Assembly (NCBI RefSeq): GCF_003853415.1
Contig: NZ_QTPP01000036.1
Location: 16,420 to 80,419, forward strand
Direction of reading: 5' to 3'
DNA from: Burkholderia sp. Bp9142
Lineage (GTDB): Bacteria > Pseudomonadota > Gammaproteobacteria > Burkholderiales > Burkholderiaceae
Length of the DNA: 64,000 nt
Under the pieces are notes generated by a model. It saw only the letters and a program-made list of their open reading frames with translations. It did not search any database and was not told the origin of the DNA. Position numbers and translations under genes: made by a program. Positions within the stretch are counted from its first letter, which is position 1, and every line of letters begins with the position of its first letter. This document shows positions 45,796-54,477 of the stretch, in pieces.

Positions 45796-46509
45796 TCAAT
45801 GACGGCCGGCCGCGAGATACGCGAGCCAGTGGCGCTCCGCCCGGCGAAACGCCGCGACGAGTGCGAACGATACCGCAAGATAGATCAGTGCGGCGATCCC
45901 GAACGACTGGAACGCCATGTAGGTCGCGGAATTGGCATCGCGCGCGACCTTCAGGATGTCGGGCACGGTCGCCGTGAACGCCACGGTGGTCGCGTGCAGC
46001 ATCAGGATCACCTCGTTGCTGTACAGCGGCAGCGCACGGCGCAGCGCCGACGGCAGGATCACGCGGCGGTACATCGTGAACGGCGACATCCCGTACGCAC
46101 GCGCCGCCTCGACCTCGCCGTGCGGGATCGCGCGAATCGCGCCCGCGAAGATCTCGGTCGTGTACGCGCAGGTGTTCAGTGCGAACGCGAGGATCGCGCA
46201 GTTGAAGCCGCTGCGGAAGAACGCGTCGAGCAGCGAGTGCGAACGCACGAACTCGAGGCTGTACATGCCCGTGTACATCAGCAGCAGCTGCACGTAGAGC
46301 GGCGTGCCGCGGAACACGTACGTGTAGAACCGCACCGGCATCGACAGCCACTTCTTCTTCGACACGCGCGCGACCGCGAGCGGCACCGCGCACACGAAGC
46401 CGAGCGAAATCGACGCGACGAGCAGCCACAGCGTCACCGCAAGGCCGGAGAGGCGCTGGCCGTCCCAGTAAAGGAACGCCTGGCCGAATTCCTGGAGGAT
46501 CTCGATCAT
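45796..46509 (-). CDS. hisM: Amino-acid ABC transporter permease (HisM type)
   Basis: Inner-membrane permease of 237 residues with about five membrane helices. The cytoplasmic EAA loop that contacts the ATPase reads GEVEAARAYGMSPFTMYRR. The ATG at 46509 begins MIEILQEFGQAFLYWDG as in HisM homologues, although the frame is open much further upstream. Its start overlaps the end of hisQ by four bases. Partner permease and ATPase flank it. Confidence 0.93.
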   Translation of the reverse strand: MIEILQEFGQAFLYWDGQRLSGLAVTLWLLVASISLGFVCAVPLAVARVSKKKWLSMPVRFYTYVFRGTPLYVQLLLMYTGMYSLEFVRSHSLLDAFFRSGFNCAILAFALNTCAYTTEIFAGAIRAIPHGEVEAARAYGMSPFTMYRRVILPSALRRALPLYSNEVILMLHATTVAFTATVPDILKVARDANSATYMAFQSFGIAALIYLAVSFALVAAFRRAERHWLAYLAAGRH

Positions 46510-47222
46510 AGTTCTGCGTGCCGCACGCCCATGGAATAACGCTTCTCGAGCTGGATCAGCACGAGGTTGGAAACGGTCGTGATCGCGAGGTAGATCAGCG
46601 CCGCAACGAGGATGAAGAAGAACATGTTGAACGTGCTCTTGCCGGCGTCCTGCGCGGCCTTCACGACGTCCGCGAGGCCGATGATCGACACCAGCGCGGT
46701 CGCCTTCACGAGCACCTGCCAGTTGTTGCCGATGCCCGGCAGCGCGAAGCGCATCATCTGCGGAAACATGATCCGCACGAACACGCGCATCCCGCTCATC
46801 CCGTACGCCGCGCCGGCCTCGAGCTGGCCGCGCGGCACCGACAGGAACGCGCCGCGGAACGTCTCGGTGAAGTACGCGCCGTAGATGAAGCCGAGCGTCA
46901 GCACGCCGGCGACGAACGGATCGATGTCGATCTGGTCCCAGCCGACGAGGTCGGTGAACTGGTTCAACCAGATCTGGATGCTGTAGAACAACAGCAGCAT
47001 CAGGACGAGATCGGGCACCGAGCGGATCAGCGTCGTATAACCGGTCGCGATCGCTCGCAGCACCCGGTTGTGCGACAGCTTCGCCACCGCGCCGATCAGC
47101 CCCAGCGCCACCGCAGCGGCGAGCGACAGCACCGACAGCTCGATGGTCTGCACGGTGCCGGCCCAGAGGACGGGACCAAAGCCGTAAAGGAACACGCGCG
47201 TCTCCAGTGTTGATATGAACAC
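46506..47222 (-). CDS. hisQ: Amino-acid ABC transporter permease (HisQ type)
   Basis: Second permease subunit, 238 residues. The EAA loop reads GQLEAGAAYGMSGMRVFVRI, and SIQIWLNQFTDLVGW is a periplasmic loop. It starts at GTG 47222, since the preceding codons are non-coding in character. First gene of the transporter unit hisQ-hisM-hisP-regulator, all reading leftwards. No substrate-binding protein is encoded here; a HisJ-like gene at 34595-35389 is the nearest candidate. Confidence 0.92.
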   Translation of the reverse strand: MFISTLETRVFLYGFGPVLWAGTVQTIELSVLSLAAAVALGLIGAVAKLSHNRVLRAIATGYTTLIRSVPDLVLMLLLFYSIQIWLNQFTDLVGWDQIDIDPFVAGVLTLGFIYGAYFTETFRGAFLSVPRGQLEAGAAYGMSGMRVFVRIMFPQMMRFALPGIGNNWQVLVKATALVSIIGLADVVKAAQDAGKSTFNMFFFILVAALIYLAITTVSNLVLIQLEKRYSMGVRHAEL

Positions 47223-47368
47223 CGGCGCACATATCTGTTCCGCGCCGGGCTGACGCGGATAGTCGCAAGCGAAATTGATTGCCTCAAATCACCTCGCATG
47301 CGATTGCTGCGTTGCAGCAATTCATCCCATCATTTGCCGGCAACGCGTAGCCTGCTGTTTCAAAAGGA

Positions 47369-47420
47369 AAAAAGCCGCTTCCTGACAGTCGGATAACACA
47401 CCGGGAAGCGGGCTTTTTGC
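47369..47420 (-). terminator. Terminator of the BamE-domain lipoprotein gene
   Basis: AAAAAGCCCGCTTCCC on the minus strand pairs with GGAAGCGGCTTTTTT, with one mismatch/bulge and a 20-base loop, and ends in a T run. It lies 40 bases after the stop of the lipoprotein gene and ahead of the hisQ promoter. Confidence 0.65.
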
Positions 47421-47461
47421 AATTTTCCGGTCGCTTTTTCGATATAGCGCCGCACACGGGT

Positions 47462-48019
47462 TCACCGCCCCTTCAGGATGTCGGAGCGCGAAGTCGTATA
47501 GACAAGCCCGTCCGGGCCGAAATGGACGTTGAAGAACGCGTCGGTGTTGACGCCGTCCTCGAGCCAGCGCCAGCTCCATACCGTCTCGGGCTTCAGCGGG
47601 TACTGCGCGATGTCGCCCGGCTTGCCGAGCAGGCGCCGCACCTCGTCCTCGTTCATCCCGGGGCGCACCTTCGCGAAGTTCTCGGCGGTCAGCACCTGCG
47701 TCGCGCCCATGTAGTGCCCGCTCGCGTCGAGGTCGACGAACCAGGTCTGGTTGCCCATCGGGCCGCGCGGATATTCGAGGCGCTTCGAGCCGTCGGTGAA
47801 GGTGCGCTCGGTCTCGGGCTTGCCCATCGTGCCGCGCACGTCGGCCTCGGTCGATACGCCGGCCTTCAGCCCCTTGAGCAGCAGCGGCGCCGGCTTGATC
47901 GCGTTGAAAAAATCCCTGATGCGTTGCACGTCGAGATTGCCTTGCTTGTCGTCGCAGCCGGTCAGCGCCAGCGCGGCGGCCAGCATCGTCACGGGAAGCA
48001 GCCGGAAACGGAAAATCAT
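47462..48019 (-). CDS. Lipoprotein with two BamE/SmpA-type domains
   Basis: Predicted lipoprotein of 185 residues. The signal peptide ends in the lipobox LALTGC. Two related repeats follow, each with the BamE pattern: LKAGVSTEADVRGTMGKPE and VRPGMNEDEVRRLLGKPG. BamE stabilises the outer-membrane protein assembly machine, but double-domain relatives outside the main bam locus have uncertain roles. The ATG at 48019 gives the correct signal peptide; the upstream extension to 48073 is Arg-rich. It lies just past the hopanoid genes and reads in the same direction, separated from hpnL by 87 bases. Confidence 0.88.
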   Translation of the reverse strand: MIFRFRLLPVTMLAAALALTGCDDKQGNLDVQRIRDFFNAIKPAPLLLKGLKAGVSTEADVRGTMGKPETERTFTDGSKRLEYPRGPMGNQTWFVDLDASGHYMGATQVLTAENFAKVRPGMNEDEVRRLLGKPGDIAQYPLKPETVWSWRWLEDGVNTDAFFNVHFGPDGLVYTTSRSDILKGR

Positions 48020-48106
48020 CGGAAGAAATACGCGTCGAGAAAACACGCGGCAAGGATACCCGCGCCACGCCAAAAGCGCGAGACGGGCGCGCGGCCCGTC
48101 TCGTGT

Positions 48107-49147
48107 TCAATGCGTCGTTTCAGTTTGCGTGTCGGCCTCGCGGCGCGCGTGCGGTGCGCGCGGCACGGCCGGCACCGCACGGATGCGGCGGCGCGTGCGC
48201 ACGAGTTCGGCAAGCTGCCACGAGCCGAGCGCCAGGCAGCCGAACAGCACCTCGCGCCCGCGCTTGACCAGCGCGAGCGACAGCGCCGTCTCGCGATCGA
48301 CGCCGAACATCTGCGCGAGCAGCACGACGGTCGCCTCCTGCACGCCGAGGCCGCCCGGCACCATGAACGCCGCATGCCGCACGGCCTGCGTCATCGCCTC
48401 GATCGCGATCGCGCCGCCGATCGATACCGGATGACCGAGCAGCGCGAGCGCCCAGTAGATTTCGAGCGCGCCGAGCACGTAGCCCGACAATTGCCAGAAG
48501 AACGCGCTGAACAGCAGCTCCGTGCGCGACATCAGCGCGTCGATGTCGCCATCGAGCCGGCGGCCGTCGACGCCCTGCAGCAGCCGGTGCGAATCGCCGA
48601 GCAGGCGCCCCGCGAACCGCTCGATCGCGTGGAAGATCCCGCCGCGCCGCATCAGCACGACGCCGAGCACCGGCAGCGGCAGCGTCAGCAGCAGCGCAAG
48701 GCCGATCGTGCCGCCGCCCATGTCGTGCGTGGTCGCGAGCAGCAGCACGAGGCCGAGCGCCGCGAACGCATACTGGACGACGATCGTCACCAGCACCTCG
48801 ACGATCACCGACGCGGTCACGCGGCTCGCGTCGGGCACCTGCCAGCGCGCCATCCGGATCCCGACCAGCTCGCCGCCGATCCCGACCACGGGCAGCAGCC
48901 GGTTCACGGCTTCGCGCACGGTCGCGATCCACCACAGGAACGAGAGCGACGCGCGCCGGTCGAGCAGCTGGTGCCACGCATATGCGTCGAGCAGCAGCGG
49001 CAGCGCGTGGAACGGCACGAGCCACAGCAGCGCGAAGCCGGCGCGCTCGAGCATCCGCGACACGTCGCCGACGCCTTCGTGCAGCCCCAGCGCGAGCAGG
49101 ATCCCGATGCCGACCGGCCAGCCGAGCCATTTGATCCACTTGGTCAT
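48107..49147 (-). CDS. hpnL: Hopanoid biosynthesis-associated membrane protein HpnL
   Basis: Integral membrane protein of 346 residues with about seven or eight hydrophobic segments. It belongs to the lysylphosphatidylglycerol synthase membrane-region/flippase-like superfamily, and its position after hpnK identifies HpnL. The AAFMVPGGLGVQEATVVLLAQ block is the conserved superfamily signature. A transport or flipping role for hopanoids has been proposed by analogy but is not shown by the sequence. Start ATG 49147 overlaps the hpnK stop by four bases. The frame is open upstream to 49504, but that is shadow sequence over hpnK. Confidence 0.9.
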   Translation of the reverse strand: MTKWIKWLGWPVGIGILLALGLHEGVGDVSRMLERAGFALLWLVPFHALPLLLDAYAWHQLLDRRASLSFLWWIATVREAVNRLLPVVGIGGELVGIRMARWQVPDASRVTASVIVEVLVTIVVQYAFAALGLVLLLATTHDMGGGTIGLALLLTLPLPVLGVVLMRRGGIFHAIERFAGRLLGDSHRLLQGVDGRRLDGDIDALMSRTELLFSAFFWQLSGYVLGALEIYWALALLGHPVSIGGAIAIEAMTQAVRHAAFMVPGGLGVQEATVVLLAQMFGVDRETALSLALVKRGREVLFGCLALGSWQLAELVRTRRRIRAVPAVPRAPHARREADTQTETTH

Positions 49148-50028
49148 GACGGCTGCGCCCCCGCTTCGCGCGACGCGCGCGTGCCGCGCCGCGCCGCGGA
49201 CTGGCCGAACACGTCCGCAAACCCGCCGGTCGCGACGCCGGCCGCCTTCAGCGCGGCCGCGACGCGCGGCGACAGCAGCGCGTCCAGTTCGTCGACCGGA
49301 CGGTAAGCGGCCATCGTCGGCGTGATCGGGCCGTCGCCGGCTTCGGCCGGATGACAGTAGATCTCGCCGACCCCGGGCGGCAGCGCCGCGAGCGCGTCGA
49401 GCAGCACGCGCTCGTCCATCGCGCCCGTATGCTCGATCCCGACCACGTAGTCGTTGTGTGCGAGCCCTGCGCGATCGAGCCGGGCGCGCACGAGCGCGAT
49501 CCACGGCTTGAGCAGCGCGGGCGCGCTCGTTTCGTACGGCAGCCGCACCGCGCGCAGCCCGTAGTCGCGGCCGATCTCGATGATCAGCGACAGCACGGTC
49601 GGGTGCAGGTGGAAATGCTTGTGCGCGTTCACGTGATCGAGCGGCAGGCCGCTCGCCGCGAACGCGTCGAACTGCGCACGGATCTCGCGGCGCAGTTGCG
49701 CACGCACGTGCGGCAGGAAGAAGAAGCGACAGCCGTCCTTCGCCATCGCGTCGCCGAACCGCCCGTCGCGGCCGACGAGCGCGGGTATCTCATGCGCGGG
49801 CAGCATGGCCGGCCCGTCCGCGAGGACGAGATGCAGGCCGACCGCGAGCGACGGCAGCCGCCGCGCGCGTTCGATCGCATCCTGCGCCGCGGGCGCACCG
49901 ACCATCAGGCTCGCGGCGTTCAGCACGCCGTCGCGATGCGCGCGCTCGACCGCCGCGTTGACGCGCGGATGCAGCCCGAAGTCGTCCGCGGTGAAGATCA
50001 GCGCCCGCGCCGCCCGCTGCGTCGTCAC
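49144..50028 (-). CDS. hpnK: Hopanoid biosynthesis deacetylase HpnK (YdjC/ChbG family)
   Basis: Carbohydrate deacetylase of 294 residues in the YdjC family. It removes the N-acetyl group from GlcNAc-bacteriohopanetetrol to give the glucosamine form. Metal and catalytic motifs: FTADDFGLHPRVN (Asp-Asp) near the start, GLHLVL, and NAHKHFHLHPTV with the histidines. The start is GTG 50028, four bases after the hpnJ stop, with GAGG eight bases upstream. It is the third enzyme gene in the leftward order hpnI-hpnJ-hpnK-hpnL. Confidence 0.92.
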   Translation of the reverse strand: MTTQRAARALIFTADDFGLHPRVNAAVERAHRDGVLNAASLMVGAPAAQDAIERARRLPSLAVGLHLVLADGPAMLPAHEIPALVGRDGRFGDAMAKDGCRFFFLPHVRAQLRREIRAQFDAFAASGLPLDHVNAHKHFHLHPTVLSLIIEIGRDYGLRAVRLPYETSAPALLKPWIALVRARLDRAGLAHNDYVVGIEHTGAMDERVLLDALAALPPGVGEIYCHPAEAGDGPITPTMAAYRPVDELDALLSPRVAAALKAAGVATGGFADVFGQSAARRGTRASREAGAQPS

Positions 50029-50031
50029 GAA

Positions 50032-51453
50032 TCAGGCCTCGTGCGCGCGCAGGAAGCGGAAGAACTCGACGCCTTCGCGCAGACGGCGCTTCATCATGTC
50101 CCAGCTCGTCAGCATCTCGCGGACGATCTCCCAGATCTTCGACGGACGGAAGTAGAACTGGCGATAGAACTGCTCGAGATGGTGATAGATCTCGTCGCGC
50201 GACAGGTGCGCATAGCCGATCGCCGCCAGTTGCACGCCTTCCTTGCTCACCAGGTTGATGGTCTTGTTCTCTTCCATCCAGCCGTTCTCGACGGCCTGCT
50301 TGTAAAGCGTCGTGCCCGGATACGGCGCGGCGAGCGACACCTGGATCGTGTGCGGGTTGATTTCCTTCGCGTACTCGATCGTCTTCTTGATGGTGTCCTG
50401 CGTCTCGCCCGGCAGGCCGAGGATGAAGGTGCCGTGGATCTTGATGCCGAGCTTCTTGCAGTCCGCGCTGAAACGGCGCGCGAAATCGGTGCGCACGCCC
50501 TTCTTGATGTTCACGAGGATCTGGTCGTCGCCGGATTCGAAGCCGACCAGCAGCAGGCGCAGGCCGTTTTCCTTCATGACCTTCAGCGTCTTGTACGGCA
50601 CGTTCGCCTTCGCGTTGCACGACCACGTCATGCCGAGCTTGCCCAGGCCGATGGCGATGGCTTCGGCGCGCGGCAAGTCGTCGGTGAAGGTGTCGTCGTC
50701 GAACATCAGTTCCTTCACTTCCGGCATGTTGTCGCGGATCCACTTCGCTTCCGCGAGCACGTTCTCGACCGAGCGCGTGCGGTAGCGATGGCCGCTGACC
50801 GTCTGCGGCCACAGGCAGAACGTGCAGCGCGACTTGCAGCCGCGGCCCGTGTAGATCGATACGTACGGATAGTTCAGGTAGCCGATGAAGTAGTTGTCGA
50901 TCTTCAGGTCGCGCTTGTAGACGGGCGCGACGAACGGCAGTTCATCCATGTTCTCGAGGATCGGACGCGCTTCGTTGTGCTCGATCGAGCCGTCCTTCGC
51001 GCGCCAGCTCAAGCCCTTGATCTGTGGGAACGGCTTGCCTTCGGCGATTTCCTTGCAGGTGTAGTCGAATTCCTCGCGGCACACGAAGTCGATTGCCTCG
51101 CTCGCCGTGAGCGAGTTGTGCGGATCGACCATCACCTTCGCGCCCACCATGCCGACCAGCATCGACGGCTTCATCTTCTTCAGGTCCTGCGCGAACATCG
51201 CGTCGGTCGGGAACGACGGCGTGCTCGTGTGGATGATCACGAGGTCGTAGTCGTTGGCGATCTTCAGCGTCTCCTCGACCGACAGGCCGTCGGCCGGCGC
51301 GTCGACGACGCGGCTGCCCGGCACGAGCGCGGCCGGCTGCGCGAGCCACGTCGGGTACCAGAAGGAACGGATTTCGCGCTTCGCCTGATAGCGCGAACCG
51401 GCTCCGCCGTCGAAGCCGTCATACGAAGGGGCCTGCAAGAACAGCGTTTTCAT
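50032..51453 (-). CDS. hpnJ: Hopanoid biosynthesis radical SAM protein HpnJ
   Basis: B12-type radical SAM enzyme of 473 residues. The N-terminal half resembles a cobalamin-binding Rossmann domain (NDYDLVIIHTSTPSFPTD, VGAKVMVDP). The radical SAM cluster is CKSRCTFC in GRGCKSRCTFCLWPQ, i.e. CxxxCxxC, followed by FDDDTFTDD. HpnJ contracts the glucosamine ring to the cyclitol ether of bacteriohopanetetrol. The ATG at 51453 starts MKTLFLQAPSYDGFDGG as in homologues. It follows hpnI after 186 bases and is four bases from hpnK. Confidence 0.93.
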   Translation of the reverse strand: MKTLFLQAPSYDGFDGGAGSRYQAKREIRSFWYPTWLAQPAALVPGSRVVDAPADGLSVEETLKIANDYDLVIIHTSTPSFPTDAMFAQDLKKMKPSMLVGMVGAKVMVDPHNSLTASEAIDFVCREEFDYTCKEIAEGKPFPQIKGLSWRAKDGSIEHNEARPILENMDELPFVAPVYKRDLKIDNYFIGYLNYPYVSIYTGRGCKSRCTFCLWPQTVSGHRYRTRSVENVLAEAKWIRDNMPEVKELMFDDDTFTDDLPRAEAIAIGLGKLGMTWSCNAKANVPYKTLKVMKENGLRLLLVGFESGDDQILVNIKKGVRTDFARRFSADCKKLGIKIHGTFILGLPGETQDTIKKTIEYAKEINPHTIQVSLAAPYPGTTLYKQAVENGWMEENKTINLVSKEGVQLAAIGYAHLSRDEIYHHLEQFYRQFYFRPSKIWEIVREMLTSWDMMKRRLREGVEFFRFLRAHEA

Positions 51454-51639
51454 GAATGCTCCGGTAGCCTGCATAGTTCGATTCGTTTCAACGATTCAGT
51501 CAATCAACCGCGGGCCGCCCTGCCGGCGCCCGCCTCTCTGTCATGTCGCGTCGCGCGGCCGGCCGCGCGGCACGTCTCGGCCCGCCGGCCGGATTCGATC
51601 GGGAACGGGCGCATGGCCGGCTCCCTCGGGGAACGTACC

Positions 51640-52815
51640 TCAGCGGCCGTCCCCGCCTTCCACCGCCGCCGTCGCGCGTTCGGCGCCGACGACCGTCATC
51701 CTCGCGCCGCGCCACACGACCTGCGTGCCGAACACGGCCGCGAGCCATTCGAGCGCGAGCAGCGTGTCGCGCACCGCGACGAGCGGGAGATCGCGCCAGA
51801 ACGCGCGCCAGCCGTCCTCGCCGCGCGCGTGCAGCACCAGCCGCCCGAACGCGCCCGCGACGGCCGCTCCCCCCGCCAGCGTGCCGGCGAAGGTGCCGTC
51901 GAGACGCAGCGCGAGCGCCGCGCCGATCGCGAGCCACGGCGCGGTAAACGTGATGAACAGGAACGCGAAGCCGGTCGGGTTCAGCGAACGGATCGTGCGC
52001 AGCCAGCGTGTCTCGCGGTGCCACAGCGGCCCGAACGACGGCTCGATCACGTCGGTCGCGACCTCGACCTCGGACAGCACGGTGCGTCGCCCGAGGCGGC
52101 GCGGCAGCTCGGCCAGCCAGAAGTCGTCGGCCAGCTCGTCCTTCAACGCGAGAAAACCGCCGATCCGCTCGAGCGTGTCGCGCGTCAGCGCCAGCGTCGC
52201 GCCGAAGCCGAAGCGGCTCGAGCGGCCGAGGTGCGTGATCCGCACCGACGGCGCGAACCAGGCATCGACGAACTGCGCGCCGATCCGCGTCCAGAACCCG
52301 CCGACGCTGCGCGCATGATACAGGCACGTGACGACACCGACCGACGCGTCGGCGAGCGGCGCCGTCACGTGCTCCAGATAGTCCGGCTTTACCGCGATGT
52401 CGCTGTCGGCGATCACGATGCGGCCGTATTTCGCGCGTTCGGCCAGATTGATCAGGTTGCTGACCTTCAGGTTCTTGCCGTGCACGCGCGCGTCGATCAC
52501 CAGCGTGATGTCGCATTCCGGATAGTCGGCGCGCAGCCGCTCGACGACGGCGACGGCCGGATCGGCCGCGGACGCGACCCCGAACAGCACTTCATGGCGC
52601 GGGTGGCGCTGCTCGCAGAACGTCGCGAGGTTCTCGTACAGGTGCGGCTCCGCGCCGCACAGCGGCTTGAGCACGCTGACCGGCTCGAAGCCGTCGCGCG
52701 CGGCGGTGCGCGGCGTGCGCGGGCGCGGCGCGAAGGCCGCAACGAGCGCATAGCCGGCCGCGGCCAGCGTGAACACGATCAGGAGCCAGTCAAGCAGCGT
52801 GACGGTCGGTGTCAT
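51640..52815 (-). CDS. hpnI: Hopanoid biosynthesis glycosyltransferase HpnI
   Basis: Inner-membrane family 2/21 glycosyltransferase of 391 residues. An N-terminal membrane helix (LLDWLLIVFTLAAAGYALVAAF region) precedes the GT-A domain: VSVLKPLCGAEPHLYENL, IVIADSDIAVKPDYL with the DSD metal motif, and DELADDFWLAELPRRLG with the conserved Asp-Asp. Two C-terminal helices follow. HpnI adds N-acetylglucosamine to bacteriohopanetetrol, the first step of the side-chain glycosylation that HpnK and HpnJ complete. Start ATG 52815; the frame is open upstream to 52995 but that is not GT-like. First gene of the hpn unit. Confidence 0.92.
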   Translation of the reverse strand: MTPTVTLLDWLLIVFTLAAAGYALVAAFAPRPRTPRTAARDGFEPVSVLKPLCGAEPHLYENLATFCEQRHPRHEVLFGVASAADPAVAVVERLRADYPECDITLVIDARVHGKNLKVSNLINLAERAKYGRIVIADSDIAVKPDYLEHVTAPLADASVGVVTCLYHARSVGGFWTRIGAQFVDAWFAPSVRITHLGRSSRFGFGATLALTRDTLERIGGFLALKDELADDFWLAELPRRLGRRTVLSEVEVATDVIEPSFGPLWHRETRWLRTIRSLNPTGFAFLFITFTAPWLAIGAALALRLDGTFAGTLAGGAAVAGAFGRLVLHARGEDGWRAFWRDLPLVAVRDTLLALEWLAAVFGTQVVWRGARMTVVGAERATAAVEGGDGR

Positions 52816-53453
52816 GCGCGACGCCCTCCGGCGACGCGGGCACCCCGCCGATCGATCGAACCGGGTTGAACGTGATTGGGTATTCCGACAGCAACGAACG
52901 CGAGCACGACCCGACTCCTTGTTCCAGCAGCGTCTGTAATGGGGAGGCACGGCCCATTCCCCGAAAGCGGCCATGCCCTGCTTCGCGTGGCACATCCTCG
53001 CGCGATGCCCGGACGGGATGCGGGAAGATTCGAATGGCTATCATCGGCACAACATGGACAGGCGCCGGATTTTAGCAGCCCGCGCCAGCCCGCGCGCGGC
53101 ACCTCGCGAAACGGACTGGTGCGATTTCAGCAAAGCTGTGCGGCCGCGGAACCATTCTGGTGCCACTACATTCACGTTAGCGTAAGCACTTTGCAGGCGT
53201 ATTGCAGTCTTGAAAATCAAACGTTTCGTGGAATTTTGTACGTCGATGCGAAGACATGCCCAATCGCCGTAAAGATTAGTAATTATTTGGCGATTAGAAC
53301 GATTTTTGCAACGATCACGACACCCCACCTTGCACCCCTGAAAGGCGCATGGGTATCCGTGCGTCGCCAGCGCGTTCCGGAACCCTTTGGCAAAATCGTC
53401 AGCCTCTGTTGCGCATGCGCATCACCGCGCTCCTCCCTTTCGAAGGCCACCCG
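52816..53453. other. 638-base intergenic region between hpnI and the monooxygenase gene
   Basis: Divergent promoter region. An AT-rich pocket at about 53160-53335, with several runs of A and T, contrasts with the GC-rich genes. I see no RNA gene or coding frame with support. The GAAGG site at 53442-53446 serves the downstream gene. Confidence 0.4.
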
Positions 53454-54452
53454 ATGATTCCGTTTTCCGTACTCGATCTCGCCCCCATCCCCGACGGTGC
53501 CGACGCCGCGCAGGCCTTCCGCAACACCGTCGATCTCGCGCGGCACGCGGAGCGCCTGGGCTACCGGCGCTACTGGCTCGCCGAACATCACAACATGCCC
53601 GGTATCGCGAGCGCGGCGACCGCCGTCGTGATCGGTCATGTCGCGGGCGCGACGAACACGATCCGCGTCGGCTCGGGCGGAATCATGCTGCCGAACCATG
53701 CGCCGCTCGTGATCGCCGAGCAGTTCGGCACGCTCGCGTCCCTGTATCCGGGGCGCATCGACCTCGGGCTCGGCCGTGCGCCCGGCACCGACCAGACCAC
53801 GTCGCGCGCGCTGCGCCGCGACCTGATCGGCAGCGCCGACGCGTTTCCGGACGACGTCGCCGAGCTGCAGCGCTATTTTGCGGAACCGGTGCCCGGCCAG
53901 CGCGTGCGCGCGGTGCCCGGCGCGGGGCTGGACGTGCCCGTGTGGCTGCTGGGCTCGAGTCTGTTCAGCGCGCAGCTCGCCGCGATGCTCGGGCTGCCGT
54001 TCGCGTTTGCGTCGCACTTCGCGCCGGACTACCTGATGCGGGCGCTCGAGCTCTATCGTGCGCAGTACCGGCCGTCGGCCGCGTGGCCGAAGCCGCATGC
54101 GATGGTCGGGGTCAACGTGTTCGCGGCCGATACCGACGACGAGGCGCGGCGCCTCTTCACGTCGCTGCAGCAGCAGTTCATCAACCTGCGCCGCGGCACG
54201 CCGGGCAAGCTGCCGCCGCCCGTCGACGCGCTCGAGGCGAGCGAGTTCGAACTCGCGAACGTCGCGCACGCGCTGTCATTCGCTGCCGTCGGCTCGCGCG
54301 ACACGGTGCGCGACAAGCTGCGCGACCGGATCGCGCAGACGGGCGCGGACGAGGTGATCATCACCGCGCAGATCCACGATCACGCCGCGCGGGTGCGCTC
54401 GTTCGAACTGGCGGCGCAGATCCGCGACGAACTCGCGAACGAAACCCGCTGA
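53454..54452 (+). CDS. LLM class flavin-dependent oxidoreductase (luciferase-like)
   Basis: TIM-barrel monooxygenase of 332 residues using FMNH2 or F420-like flavin. Typical features: MIPFSVLDLAPIPDG at the start, YWLAEHHNMPGIAS (family motif), FGTLASLYPGRIDLGLGRAPG and ANVFAADTDDEA-like region. The ATG at 53454 has a GAAGG site seven bases upstream; earlier in-frame ATGs lack one. It stands alone and converges with the alpha/beta hydrolase gene. The natural substrate is not predictable. Confidence 0.9.
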   Translation: MIPFSVLDLAPIPDGADAAQAFRNTVDLARHAERLGYRRYWLAEHHNMPGIASAATAVVIGHVAGATNTIRVGSGGIMLPNHAPLVIAEQFGTLASLYPGRIDLGLGRAPGTDQTTSRALRRDLIGSADAFPDDVAELQRYFAEPVPGQRVRAVPGAGLDVPVWLLGSSLFSAQLAAMLGLPFAFASHFAPDYLMRALELYRAQYRPSAAWPKPHAMVGVNVFAADTDDEARRLFTSLQQQFINLRRGTPGKLPPPVDALEASEFELANVAHALSFAAVGSRDTVRDKLRDRIAQTGADEVIITAQIHDHAARVRSFELAAQIRDELANETR

Positions 54453-54477
54453 CCGGACAGGTGCGCCCGCCGTTGCG

